A stretch of 64,000 nucleotides of DNA. Source: Desulfosudis oleivorans Hxd3. Its GTDB lineage: Bacteria > Desulfobacterota > Desulfobacteria > Desulfobacterales > Desulfosudaceae. The notes beneath the pieces were generated by a model. That model searched no databases and was not told where the DNA came from. It saw only the letters and a program-made list of their open reading frames with translations. The DNA lies in assembly GCF_000018405.1 (NCBI RefSeq), contig NC_009943.1, forward strand, positions 995,001 to 1,059,000, in the 5' to 3' direction. Both the position numbers and the translations under genes were made by a program. Position 1 is the stretch's first letter. Each line of letters starts with the position of its first letter. Positions 47,876-56,152 of the stretch are shown here, in pieces.

Positions 47876-48209
47876 TGCCGACCTCCCTGCGTGTGGCGTC
47901 TTCCGGAACATTCCCCCTCTTGACGCACAAAAATTCCCGGAAAACGGGTAATTGGATATTTGAATCAGCCGAGAGAAGGGGATAGAAATAAACTATGACA
48001 GCGCCTTTTGCTTGTCAAGAAAAAAGGCCCTGATGCCTGGCTCTCCCCGTTTCCCCTCCCCTTTTTTCCTTTCCTTATCCTTGCGTCCCCATTGATCCTG
48101 GCATATGGCTATTGCCTTGACTTAACAGCCGTTTGATGGCAGGGTCAGACAATACAAACAGAGCTACGCCCCGGTTTTTTAACCCGTTTTTACTGATCAA
48201 GGGCCTGGT
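47876..48209. other. Divergent intergenic region between sbtA and the Bcr-like operon
   Basis: Contains the sbtA leader and promoter (minus strand). On the plus strand a TTGACT box at 48117 has no good -10 partner, so I cannot place the promoter of the gene at 48210. Pyrimidine-rich tracts lie near 48040-48080. Confidence 0.5.
47990..48018 (-). promoter_or_regulatory. Sigma-70-type promoter of sbtA
   Basis: Minus strand TTGACA (48018-48013), 17-base spacer, TAGTTT (47995-47990). A perfect -35 with a weaker -10 predicts a leader of about 108 bases. Confidence 0.65.
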
Positions 48210-49331
48210 ATGGATTTTATTGATAAACATGTCGCGGCCATTGAGACTGATTTTGTGGCCTCGTGGAAGGCCGATGGCGGCAAGGTTCTTGGGTATGCCT
48301 GCGTCGCCACCCCGGTCGAGATGATCACGGCTTTCAAGGTGCTGCCCTATCGGCTGCGGGCCCTTGGGTTTGGCGAAACAGACATGGCCGACGCCCGCCT
48401 GTCGCGGTTTAACTGCAGCTTCTGCCGATCCTGCCTTCAATTGGGCCTCACCGGGGCCTATGACTTTCTGGACGGGATGATCGAAACCAACGGGTGCGAT
48501 CATATCCGGGGGATGGTGGAAAACTGGAAGTATGCCCGCGGGTTTGATTTCTTTCATTACCTGAAAGTCCCCCATCTGACGGACGCCTCATCCCTGGCAT
48601 TTTTTACCGAGGAGCTGGCCCTGTTTCGCGAGGCCCTGGGAGCTTTTTCCGGCCGGACGGTCAGCGACGATGACCTTTTCGCGGAGATCAAGCGGCAGGA
48701 CGGGATTCGCCGGAAGCTAAGAACGGTGTACGCGATCCGCGAGCGTGAAAAACCCGGCATTACCGGGGTGGAGGCGTTGAAGGTGTTCCTGGCGGGCACC
48801 GCCCTGCCGCCGGATGTTTTTGAAGACCTGCTGGACCGGGTCATTCAGGAACGGACCCACCATGACGTCGGCCCCGTTCGAGCCCGTCTTCTGCTGGGCG
48901 GCAGCGCCACCGATGAGGTGGATTTTGTTCGTGACATGGAGGATCTCGGCGGCCTGGTGGTTTCGGACATGCTCTGCTTCGGTTCCCGGGCTTTCTGGCA
49001 GCACACGCCGCAGATGAACGGTTCCCCGGAAGACGTCCTGGCCCGCATGTACCTGGAAAACCTGGTCTGCCCCCGCATGTTCAGTGAGTTTCCCGCCCGC
49101 CGGGCGTACCTGCTGGAAGCGGTGCGGCGGGCCAGGGTGGACGGCGTTGTGCTGGTACACAACAAATTCTGTGATATTCACGGGGTGGATAACGTGCAGC
49201 TGCGCATGGCCCTGGAGGAAGCGGGCGTCCCCGTGCTGCAGCTGGAAAAAGAATACGGCGCCAAGGCCGATGCCGGACGCATGCGGACCCGGGTGCAGGC
49301 CTTCCTGGAACAGATTGGAAACGCCTCATGA
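48210..49331 (+). CDS. 2-Hydroxyacyl-CoA dehydratase / BcrC-like subunit
   Basis: A 373-residue subunit of the HgdA/HgdB-BcrB/BcrC superfamily, which carries a [4Fe-4S] cluster and performs low-potential radical reductions or dehydrations of acyl-CoAs. The N-terminal KVLGYACVATPVEMI and the downstream NKFCDIHG are typical of BcrC-type subunits. An unusual cluster of cysteines (C69, C72, C75 in NCSFCRSCLQLG) is present. Together with the next three genes it forms a BcrCBAD-like set. The substrate is not readable; benzoyl-CoA reductase or a related enoyl/aryl-CoA reductase is plausible. Overlaps the next gene by four bases. Confidence 0.88.
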   Translation: MDFIDKHVAAIETDFVASWKADGGKVLGYACVATPVEMITAFKVLPYRLRALGFGETDMADARLSRFNCSFCRSCLQLGLTGAYDFLDGMIETNGCDHIRGMVENWKYARGFDFFHYLKVPHLTDASSLAFFTEELALFREALGAFSGRTVSDDDLFAEIKRQDGIRRKLRTVYAIREREKPGITGVEALKVFLAGTALPPDVFEDLLDRVIQERTHHDVGPVRARLLLGGSATDEVDFVRDMEDLGGLVVSDMLCFGSRAFWQHTPQMNGSPEDVLARMYLENLVCPRMFSEFPARRAYLLEAVRRARVDGVVLVHNKFCDIHGVDNVQLRMALEEAGVPVLQLEKEYGAKADAGRMRTRVQAFLEQIGNAS

Positions 49332-50773
49332 GATTCAGACCGCCCACCGGATTGTTTGACCAGCTGGCCCTGCAGTTCGCGATTATCGAAAAACTTCCCC
49401 GGGGGTTTATCGACAAGGCCGGTTTCCTGATGAACGCCCTGAAGCTGGTACCCGAGGACGCCCGCAAGTCCATGAACGCCCTCTGGGAGCCCCACGTAAA
49501 GGAAGCCAGCCTGGATTACACCAAAATGGCGGCCACCTGGATCATGAACGCCAAGCGGGCCGCCAAAGAAGGCAAAAAGGTCATCCTGGTGCCCTTTAAT
49601 TTCCCCTGTGAACTCATTCACGCCTTTGAAAGCGCGGTCCCCCTGACCAGTGAGGTGCTGACCACCCTGGGGGTCTCCATGCTGAAAGGGCAGGGAGAGG
49701 AGTTCTGGGACGTGGCCATGGGCCTGGGGTTGCCCGACCATATCTGTTCGGCCAATGCCATTGAACTGGGATCGGTTCTTTCCGGTGATGATTTCAAACC
49801 CGACGCCATCATCTCCAGTTCCCCGGGCGGGTGCGACGTAAACGCCAAAATCCACGAGTTCGTCTCCCATTATCTGAATATTCCCCAGTTTTTTCTGCAA
49901 AAGCCCACCGATGATTCGGGCCGCGGCCGGCAGTGGTACGGCACCTACATGCACAACCTGGTCACCGATCTGGAAAATTTCCTCGGGGAAACCCTGGACG
50001 AAGAGCGGCTGCGGCAGGCCATGACCCGGGCCAACCGCTGCACCGAGCTGTATTACGATTTGTGGGATCTGCAGCAGGCCGTCCCGAGCCCGGTACCGAA
50101 TATTTTTTCCCTGTTTTTGTACGGCACCCGTTTTTCCATGTGGGGAACCGATGCCGGGGTGGGCCTGATGGAAACCCTGGTGCGCATCAGCCAGGACCGC
50201 CTGGTCCGAAAGGCATACCCCGCTGAACGGGAAAGGGCCCGCAGCCTCTGGGCCTATACCAGTTATTATCATGATTTTTTCGGATTTTTCAGCTGGATGG
50301 AAAAGCAGGGGATTTCCCATCTGGGAGACGGCCTGGACCTGTTTTTCCCCAGTGTGGTGGATACCACCAGCAGGGAAACCATGATCGAAGGGTTGACCGA
50401 TGCAGCCTGGAACATGCCCATGACCCGGCAGGTGGGCGCGGAATCCATGTCCGGTTCCTGGACCGATGATGTCGTTTACGCGGCCAAGTCATTGCAGGCC
50501 GATTGCGTCATCTACTGCGGTCACCACTCCTGCAAGCAGACCTGGGGGGTGATCTCGATTCTCAGGGATGAACTGGCCAGGCGGCTGGGTATTCCCATCC
50601 TGATCCTGCAGGGCGATTCCTGGATGAAGAAAATGACCCCCATGAGCGATCTGCAGAACCAGGTGGAGGAGTTTGTCAATAATGTCGTGGCCCGCAAGGA
50701 GAGCGGCAAGCGGAAAATCCGGCAGCGCAAGCGGGCCAAAGCCGACCTGCGGGCTTCGGAAAAAGACGGATGA
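49328..50773 (+). CDS. 2-Hydroxyacyl-CoA dehydratase / BcrB-like subunit
   Basis: A 481-residue second subunit of the same superfamily, in the position of BcrB. Typical parts are VPFNFPCELIHAFES, SSPGGCDVNAKIHEF, DLWDLQQAV and YCGHHSCKQTWGVI, which supply the cluster cysteines. A Lys/Arg-rich tail of about 25 residues (GKRKIRQRKRAKADLR) ends the protein. It starts inside the end of the BcrC-like gene and its stop overlaps the next start (ATGA), so all four genes are translationally coupled. Confidence 0.88.
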   Translation: MRFRPPTGLFDQLALQFAIIEKLPRGFIDKAGFLMNALKLVPEDARKSMNALWEPHVKEASLDYTKMAATWIMNAKRAAKEGKKVILVPFNFPCELIHAFESAVPLTSEVLTTLGVSMLKGQGEEFWDVAMGLGLPDHICSANAIELGSVLSGDDFKPDAIISSSPGGCDVNAKIHEFVSHYLNIPQFFLQKPTDDSGRGRQWYGTYMHNLVTDLENFLGETLDEERLRQAMTRANRCTELYYDLWDLQQAVPSPVPNIFSLFLYGTRFSMWGTDAGVGLMETLVRISQDRLVRKAYPAERERARSLWAYTSYYHDFFGFFSWMEKQGISHLGDGLDLFFPSVVDTTSRETMIEGLTDAAWNMPMTRQVGAESMSGSWTDDVVYAAKSLQADCVIYCGHHSCKQTWGVISILRDELARRLGIPILILQGDSWMKKMTPMSDLQNQVEEFVNNVVARKESGKRKIRQRKRAKADLRASEKDG

Positions 50774-51591
50774 CCCACCCATCGAAGAAAGATCAGACAG
50801 CCATGCTTTGCGCGGGCATTGATATCGGGTCGCTGACAGCCGAGGCGGTCATCGTCCGGAACGGTGACATCATAGGCGCGGAAACCATGAACGTGTTGTC
50901 CAATCCCGTGGAGTCGGCGGAAGTCATCCTGGGCCGGGCCATGGACACGGCGGGCGTCACCAGGGACCGGATCGCGTATACGGTCAGTACCGGGTACGGC
51001 CGGGAAATGCTTCAGGCCCGGGGTCTGGCCGACAGCAACGTCAGCGAGATCTCCTGTCACGGGTACGGGGCGTTTTGTCTGAATGCCGCCGTCCGGACCA
51101 TTATTGATATCGGCGGTCAGGACGCCAAGGTGATCAAGCTCAACGCCGACGGCAAGCTGGTCAATTTTGTCATGAATGAAAAATGCGCCGCCGGCACCGG
51201 CCATTTTCTGGAAGTGATGAGCAAAACCCTGGAGGTGAGCCTGGAAGAACTGGGGCGGCTCTCCCGGGACGCCAGGAAACCGGCGGTGATGAGCAATCGC
51301 TGCACCATCTATGTGGAAACCGAAGTGATTCATTATCTGCAGCAGGGGGTGCCCAAAAAAGAGGTGGCCGCCGGGATCAACAAGGCCATGGCGGAAAGGG
51401 TGCTGGCCCTGGCCAGAAGGGTGAAGCCGGAACGAAAAATAATGATTACCGGCGGGGTGGCCAAAAATGTCGGCGTCCGCGCGGCACTTGAAGACATGCT
51501 TGCTGAAAAGATTCTGATGCCGGCCATAGATCCCCAGCTTATCGGTGCTTACGGCGCGGCCATGCTGGCCCGAAAGGAGGCATCGGCATGA
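50770..51591 (+). CDS. ASKHA-type ATPase activator, BcrA/BadF/HgdC family (1)
   Basis: A 273-residue ATP-dependent electron activator that uses ATP hydrolysis to inject electrons into the partner subunits. The phosphate-binding motif is GIDIGSLTAEAV, the second is IDIGGQDAKVIKL, and two cluster cysteines C139 and C178 (NEKCAAGTG, SNRCTIYVE) would hold the bridging [4Fe-4S]. It is short like HgdC/BcrD, not the roughly 440 residues of Thauera BcrA. The ATG at 50803 is a possible later start. Confidence 0.9.
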   Translation: MTHPSKKDQTAMLCAGIDIGSLTAEAVIVRNGDIIGAETMNVLSNPVESAEVILGRAMDTAGVTRDRIAYTVSTGYGREMLQARGLADSNVSEISCHGYGAFCLNAAVRTIIDIGGQDAKVIKLNADGKLVNFVMNEKCAAGTGHFLEVMSKTLEVSLEELGRLSRDARKPAVMSNRCTIYVETEVIHYLQQGVPKKEVAAGINKAMAERVLALARRVKPERKIMITGGVAKNVGVRAALEDMLAEKILMPAIDPQLIGAYGAAMLARKEASA

Positions 51592-52358
51592 TTGCGGTGG
51601 GATGTGACATCGGCAGCATATTTACCAAGGCGGTGCTGATGGATGAGGATGATCTGCTGGCCTCCCGGATCATCCGGACCACCGGGAATATCGGCAGGGA
51701 GATCAACGGCCTGATTCAGGATACCACCGCCCACGGCGGAAAAGCGGCGGCTGACGTGGAAAAAATCGTCATTACCGGGGCCGGCGCTGAAATGGCCCCC
51801 CGGGCCGGCATAATGGAAGACCAGATCACCTGTGTGGCAGCGGCCGGAGCGTATTATCTGGAGGAAGTAGAGCTGGTCATCGATATCGGCGGCCAGAGCA
51901 TCACCGCCATCCGGATTGACGAAGACGGCGACGTGGCAAACTACATGCGCAACGACAAGTGCGCCTCCGGATCCGGGCGGTTCCTGGAAGTGATCAGTAA
52001 CAAGCTGGGTGTGGACATATCCCGCCTGGATCAGGAAGCGGGCCGGGCGTTATCCTCGGTGGGGCTCAGTTCCCAGTGCGGGGTGTTCATGGAAAGCGAG
52101 GTCATCTCCCACGTCAACCAGGGCATCCCCCGACAGGATATCCTGGCCGGGGTATGCGAAACCGTGGCCAACCTGGTGGTCTCCCAGGGCCGGCGGTTTG
52201 ACGGCGTGGCGCATTACACCATTACCGGCGGCGTGGCCCGCATCGAAACCATCAACGCCATCATCGACAAAAAGATGAGCGGTCAATATCACCCCTTCCC
52301 CTTTGATCCCCAACTGGCCGGCGCCATCGGCGCAGCGCTCCTGGCCGATTACCACTAG
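51588..52358 (+). CDS. ASKHA-type ATPase activator, BcrD-like (2)
   Basis: A 256-residue paralogue of the preceding activator: GCDIGSIFTKAV, IDIGGQSITAI, cluster cysteines C125 and C164 (NDKCASGSG, SSQCGVFME) and TITGGVARI. Two different activators in one operon suggest the heterodimeric ATPase of class I benzoyl-CoA reductases, not the homodimer of 2-hydroxyacyl-CoA dehydratases. Start overlaps the previous stop. Confidence 0.9.
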   Translation: MIAVGCDIGSIFTKAVLMDEDDLLASRIIRTTGNIGREINGLIQDTTAHGGKAAADVEKIVITGAGAEMAPRAGIMEDQITCVAAAGAYYLEEVELVIDIGGQSITAIRIDEDGDVANYMRNDKCASGSGRFLEVISNKLGVDISRLDQEAGRALSSVGLSSQCGVFMESEVISHVNQGIPRQDILAGVCETVANLVVSQGRRFDGVAHYTITGGVARIETINAIIDKKMSGQYHPFPFDPQLAGAIGAALLADYH

Positions 52359-52387
52359 CCCAAAGCGCTTTTCTTTGTAAAAAATTC

Positions 52388-52422
52388 TTTACATAATATC
52401 TATTTTTATTGTATAAAGTAAA
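52388..52422 (+). promoter_or_regulatory. hipBA promoter with flanking dyad
   Basis: TTTACA - 18 bases - TATAAA, AT-rich, directly before the hipB start. Inverted TTTAC/GTAAA half-sites at 52388-52392 and 52418-52422 bracket it and could be a HipB operator (autoregulation is usual in the family). Confidence 0.55.
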
Positions 52423-52424
52423 AT

Positions 52425-52739
52425 ATGTTTAACAAAAATATGGAAATTGAGTCTCTTTTGAAACGGCTCGGACAACGTCTGAAAGAAGCACGCCTGGCCC
52501 GGAACGAAAGCCAGGCGTTGTTTGCCGAACGACTCGGCCTGACCCGTCAGTCGTACAGCCGGATGGAAAAGGGATCGCCACAGACCCTGATCGGTAACTG
52601 GATTGCTGCCGGCAGTATCCTGGGCCGTCTTGACGACTGGAAGGACATATTCGCCGAAAACGAAGATCTTTTTGCAAAATATGAAAAAAAGAGCGGCAAA
52701 CGGCAACGGGCCGGCACCAGGAGGAATCAGCGCAAATGA
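52425..52739 (+). CDS. hipB: HipB-like antitoxin / XRE regulator
   Basis: A 104-residue protein with an XRE-type helix-turn-helix at about 12-65 (LGQRLKEARLARNESQALFA, RLGLTRQSYSRMEKG) and a basic tail. As antitoxin it should bind HipA and repress its own operon. An in-frame ATG at 52440 is another possible start, as the promoter lies very close. Its stop overlaps hipA by four bases. Confidence 0.9.
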   Translation: MFNKNMEIESLLKRLGQRLKEARLARNESQALFAERLGLTRQSYSRMEKGSPQTLIGNWIAAGSILGRLDDWKDIFAENEDLFAKYEKKSGKRQRAGTRRNQRK

Positions 52740-53965
52740 TCCGGCTTGATGTCTGGCTGACGGTGCCATCAGGCAAAAGTATCAAAGCGGGCAGCCTGGT
52801 TGTCGCTGATCCTGACACTGCCGGGGGAGGGCGGTTACGGGGGCAGTTCCGCTACAATCCCGAATACCTGGAACGCCCCGAGGCCTTTGCGCTTGATCCC
52901 CTGAACCTGCCTTTGTCCGCGGAAATCTTTGATGCAAATCGCCCCCGGGCCGGTGTCCATGGCGTTTTTGAAGACAGCCTGCCGGATGACTGGGGCCGGC
53001 GGCTCATGATCCGCCGTTACAATCTGAAACGTGATGAACAGCGTGTCCCCAATCTCTTACGGCTGCTGGGCGGCAAGGGGTTGGGGGCGTTGGGCTACGC
53101 AGAAGAGGGCTCACCCGGGCCGGAAACAACAAGTGTCTCCAGCCGGTACTTGCAGGAACTGGCCTTGCTTGCGGAAAAATTCGAGCAGGACCCCGCTGCC
53201 GCAACCGACGATGAATTCTCCCTTCTGTTCCAGGCCGGCAGTTCGCCCGGCGGGGCCAGGCCCAAGGTCCTTGTCGCGGATGAAAACGGCTCATATCTGG
53301 CAAAATTTGCCAGCGCCGGGGATCGACTGGACGTGGTCAGCCTGGAGGCGGCAGCCATGGAACTGGCCCGCCGGGCCGGAATAGACACGGCCGGGACCAG
53401 GCTTGTGCCCCTGGGCACAACCGGAAAATGCCTGCTGGTGAAGCGGTTCGATATCAACGCGGCAGGCGGTCGCAATCACCTGGTCAGCATGCAGACACTG
53501 CTCAGGGCCGATGACTATTATAACGCCGGTTACCGCGACCTGGCCGAAGTTATACGGCACATTTCATCACAACCCGCCCATGATCTTCACCGGCTATACC
53601 GGCAGATGGTATTCAACGTGCTGATCGGCAACACCGATGATCATCTCAAAAACTTTCTCATGCTGCATGATGAAACCGGCTGGCGCTTGAGCCCCGCCTT
53701 TGACTTGATACCGAATATCGGTTTCAACCGGGAACATGTGCTGCGAATCGGCCTGGATTCAAGACCGCCGGATTTTGAAACCCTGCTGGCCGAGTCAAAG
53801 TACTTTGGAATCAAGCGGCGGCAGGAAGCACGAAATACAATTATGGAAATTAATGCAGCCGTCATGGAATGGCCCGGCATTTTCAAGAAATGCCATGTGC
53901 CGGCAAGGGACGCGGATAGCATCGGGAAGGATATCATGCGGCGTACTTGTCGTACGCCGCAGTGA
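52736..53965 (+). CDS. hipA: HipA-type Ser/Thr kinase toxin
   Basis: A 409-residue HipA-like kinase; characterised relatives phosphorylate translation factors such as GltX. The N-terminal HipA_1 region is followed by the ATP loop SSPGGARPK, the catalytic NTDDHLKN and the metal-binding FDLIPN. All core motifs are intact. The last nine residues (MRRTCRTPQ) and the stop codon come from a dispersed MITE-like repeat, so the original C-terminus has been replaced. Placed between the Bcr-like operon and a crotonase, it looks like an insertion into a metabolic locus. Confidence 0.92.
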   Translation: MIRLDVWLTVPSGKSIKAGSLVVADPDTAGGGRLRGQFRYNPEYLERPEAFALDPLNLPLSAEIFDANRPRAGVHGVFEDSLPDDWGRRLMIRRYNLKRDEQRVPNLLRLLGGKGLGALGYAEEGSPGPETTSVSSRYLQELALLAEKFEQDPAAATDDEFSLLFQAGSSPGGARPKVLVADENGSYLAKFASAGDRLDVVSLEAAAMELARRAGIDTAGTRLVPLGTTGKCLLVKRFDINAAGGRNHLVSMQTLLRADDYYNAGYRDLAEVIRHISSQPAHDLHRLYRQMVFNVLIGNTDDHLKNFLMLHDETGWRLSPAFDLIPNIGFNREHVLRIGLDSRPPDFETLLAESKYFGIKRRQEARNTIMEINAAVMEWPGIFKKCHVPARDADSIGKDIMRRTCRTPQ

Positions 53966-54012
53966 CGAGGGGTGCAGCGCAACGCGGAAATTGGGCTTTT
54001 TACGAAGCCGTC
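53936..54012. repeat. MITE-like repeat, partial inverted copy
   Basis: Reverse complement of about 692-770: CGTACGCCGCAGTGACGAGG, GGTGCAGCGCAACGC and GGGCTTTTTACGAAGCCGTC. The half containing the other inverted end is missing. It supplies the hipA stop codon. Confidence 0.88.
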
Positions 54013-54046
54013 AAAATTATCAATCAATCCATAACAAGGTGATCCC

Positions 54047-54844
54047 ATGACTCATGAAAATTCCATAACCATAACCCACGACGGCGCACTGGCGATTGTG
54101 ACCATCAACCGCCCCGGTCAGAAAAACGCCATGTCCGTCGACGTACTGGAAGAACTCTGTGAAGTTGCCGCCGACTTTCAAAAGCGTTCTGATGTTTCCG
54201 CAATCATCTTAACCGGCGCAGGCGATTGTTTCAGTGCCGGCGTCGATCTTTCCGATCCCCGGCTGGCGCAGGTCCTTATCGCGCCTCTGGCGGAAAAGCG
54301 CAAATTGATGGAATACGGCCCCAGGATGTGCCGGGCGTGGGAAGATCTGGATCAGATTACCATATGCGCCATTGAAGGCTTCTGCGTGGGGGGCGGTGTC
54401 TCCCTGGCCTGTGCCTGCGACTTCCGGATCATGGCCGAATCGGCTTTTATGCGGGTTCCGGAAATCGGACTGGCCATGAACATGAGCTGGGCCACGATTC
54501 CACGGCTGATCCATCTGGTGGGTCCGGCCAGAACCAAAGAGATTGTTCTGTTCGGTGAAAAAATTTACGCCAGGGATGCTTATGACTGGGGCTTTGCCCA
54601 ACGCATATGCCCTGACCGCAAAACCATGGATGAAGCCCGGACAATTGCGGATAAAGTCCTTTCCCTGCCGCCTGTGCCGGCCGCCATGACCAAGCAAACC
54701 GTCAATGCCGCTACCAACGCCCTGGACAGATCAACCGCACATATGGATGTCGACCAGTTTGTGCTGACCCTGATTTCCGAAGATTTTAAAGAAGGAGTCG
54801 AAGCCTTTCTTCACAAGCGAAAACCAAAGTTCACCGGTGCTTAG
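54047..54844 (+). CDS. Enoyl-CoA hydratase/isomerase (crotonase)
   Basis: A 265-residue crotonase-fold enzyme. VTINRPGQKNAMS, IILTGAGDCFSAGVDLSD (oxyanion strand) and GFCVGGGVSLACACDFRI are the family motifs. The glutamates for hydration would fall in the region FCVGGGVSLACACD (no Glu seen at the first position) and MRVPEIGL, so it may be an isomerase or hydrolase rather than a classical hydratase. It could belong to the same pathway as the Bcr-like set, although hipBA and a repeat separate them. Confidence 0.9.
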   Translation: MTHENSITITHDGALAIVTINRPGQKNAMSVDVLEELCEVAADFQKRSDVSAIILTGAGDCFSAGVDLSDPRLAQVLIAPLAEKRKLMEYGPRMCRAWEDLDQITICAIEGFCVGGGVSLACACDFRIMAESAFMRVPEIGLAMNMSWATIPRLIHLVGPARTKEIVLFGEKIYARDAYDWGFAQRICPDRKTMDEARTIADKVLSLPPVPAAMTKQTVNAATNALDRSTAHMDVDQFVLTLISEDFKEGVEAFLHKRKPKFTGA

Positions 54845-55143
54845 CCCGTATCGTTTTCGCTTTTCCCCGTTTTTTCTCCAGGGCGAAGGTCGAACCGGGC
54901 ACCCTCCCTCCCCGTCATTACCCGGCCTGACCGGGTAATCCAGAATAAGATTGACTGCAATACCTTTTTATTTTTCACTGTCCCCGTTTTTCGCGGCTCC
55001 GCATAGCCATGCCGGTATTTTTTGCAGAAATCCAGATAAAACCGTAACCATGTGCGGTAAGCCGGATATTCTCCGGGAGGAATATCGCTGTTGTCCAACA
55101 GCCAGTTGAATTTCTGCATTAACGCCGGAGGAGCTTTCAGCAT
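54841..55143 (-). pseudogene. Truncated integron-type tyrosine recombinase
   Basis: The first 50 codons from 55143 match the N-terminal core-binding part of integron integrases of Desulfobacterota type: LLDNSDIPPGEYPAYRTWL then RFYLDFCKKY. After YAEPR the sequence loses homology and stops; the catalytic R-H-R-Y domain is absent. An ATTACCCGG/CCGGGTAAT hairpin (near 54913-54936) lies within the non-homologous remainder. It points away from the cassette array, as intI genes do. Not expected to be active. Confidence 0.65.
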
Positions 55144-55265
55144 GATATCAAAGTCCGATAATATTAAAAACCCCGGATTATCCAGCCAGAAGAATAGCCT
55201 TGACTTTGATGACAGTGTCAACCTATAAAAAACACGGGGGAATACACAGAACCACACAATAACTT

Positions 55266-55272
55266 GTTAGAC
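55266..55272 (+). other. Putative recombination core (attI/cassette junction)
   Basis: GTTAGAC matches GTTRRRY and marks the start of the first cassette, upstream of the ORF at 55289. Confidence 0.5.
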
Positions 55273-55288
55273 GCACGAAAGGAAACGA

Positions 55289-56089
55289 ATGTCAGAGAAG
55301 AATCTGATCAAGTCCGAAATCCTTACAGCACCTGATTACTACTTCGCAGCTCAGCAAAAGACCCTTGAAGCGAGAATTAAAGAAATCAAGATTCCGCAGG
55401 AGGAGGAGGCGGGTATCGTAGCCGAAAAGGCTGCAAAGACAGTGCGTGATAAGCTGCTTGGCCTTTTTAAAGTGGGCGAGTTAATCAGTGAGATATTAAA
55501 CTGGAACGAATCTGTGGATGCAGACCTTCGCGAGGCAAAGAAGGAGTTTCTTCTCGCGCAGTACGTACAGGCCAGCGAGAATAATGAAATAGCCATTAGC
55601 CAACTTCGCGATTTTCTGTCGAGCCCGCAGGGGAACACTTTATTCAACAAGATCATACGCATTTTAGACGATTCGCCACCAGATCTCGAACTTGCTAACC
55701 ACCTTTCGAGCGCCCTGCAACATATCGTGAGCAGCGATTTCATTAAGCTATTCGAGGCTCACAGGTACGCTCTTGCGCAAATCGAGCGTCTCACGGCCCA
55801 AGCACTGACCATTCTCAGCGACTATCGAGCCTGGCCTCAGGTCAAGCTGGGTAGCTTTAATGCAAGCGGAAGCAGAGTCACCTCGGATTGGTTGATGGAA
55901 TTCACAGGAGCATATGCCCAAACGAAGCAAATTTCCGACACCGCCATGGAGAATCGAGTTCGCCATTCTGTGAACGAACTTATTTCTGCAAGGTTTATCG
56001 AAGCCCATCTTGTTGGCGAGGGAGGGATTGCAAAGTGCGTCGTGACAGAGGTCGGCCAAACGTTGCTGCCGTATGTGAACAACGCCTAA
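55289..56089 (+). CDS. Cassette 1: hypothetical protein
   Basis: A 266-residue, mainly helical, soluble protein. No family recognised. The N-terminal part (YYFAAQQKTLEARIKEIKIP) and the middle are charged helices; the C-terminal 60 residues (NRVRHSVNELISARFIEAHL, VTEVGQTLLPYV) look like a winged-helix domain (inference). It stands alone as the first cassette, directly after the attI-like core, and an attC-like site follows its stop. Its base composition is somewhat lower in GC than the metabolic genes upstream. Confidence 0.72.
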   Translation: MSEKNLIKSEILTAPDYYFAAQQKTLEARIKEIKIPQEEEAGIVAEKAAKTVRDKLLGLFKVGELISEILNWNESVDADLREAKKEFLLAQYVQASENNEIAISQLRDFLSSPQGNTLFNKIIRILDDSPPDLELANHLSSALQHIVSSDFIKLFEAHRYALAQIERLTAQALTILSDYRAWPQVKLGSFNASGSRVTSDWLMEFTGAYAQTKQISDTAMENRVRHSVNELISARFIEAHLVGEGGIAKCVVTEVGQTLLPYVNNA

Positions 56090-56126
56090 CCTGCGGGGGA
56101 CAACAAAAAGTGCACCGCTGTTGACT
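56084..56126 (+). other. attC-like site 1 (short, imperfect)
   Basis: GCCTAACCTGCGG at 56084-56096 can pair imperfectly with CCGCTGTTGACT at 56115-56126. The left core GCCTAAC is good; the right core GTTGACT departs from GTTRRRY. Confidence 0.5.
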
Positions 56127-56152
56127 TGCCGTTTTCGACATCAGGAGTCATT

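Noticed and set aside
47745..47930. Minus-strand frame of 61 codons overlapping sbtA in another phase
   Set aside because: Arg-rich out-of-frame shadow of sbtA with no start signal.
47616..47951. Plus-strand open frames across the sbtA region
   Set aside because: No ribosome site or family likeness; they are antisense to the recoded minus-strand gene, which has promoter, ribosome site and conserved leader.
48117..48145. Sigma-70 promoter for the Bcr-like operon
   Set aside because: TTGACT has no acceptable -10 at 16-18 bases.
54841..54990. C-terminal part of the integrase frame as functional
   Set aside because: No catalytic tyrosine-recombinase residues; sequence includes a hairpin and reads as non-homologous filler.
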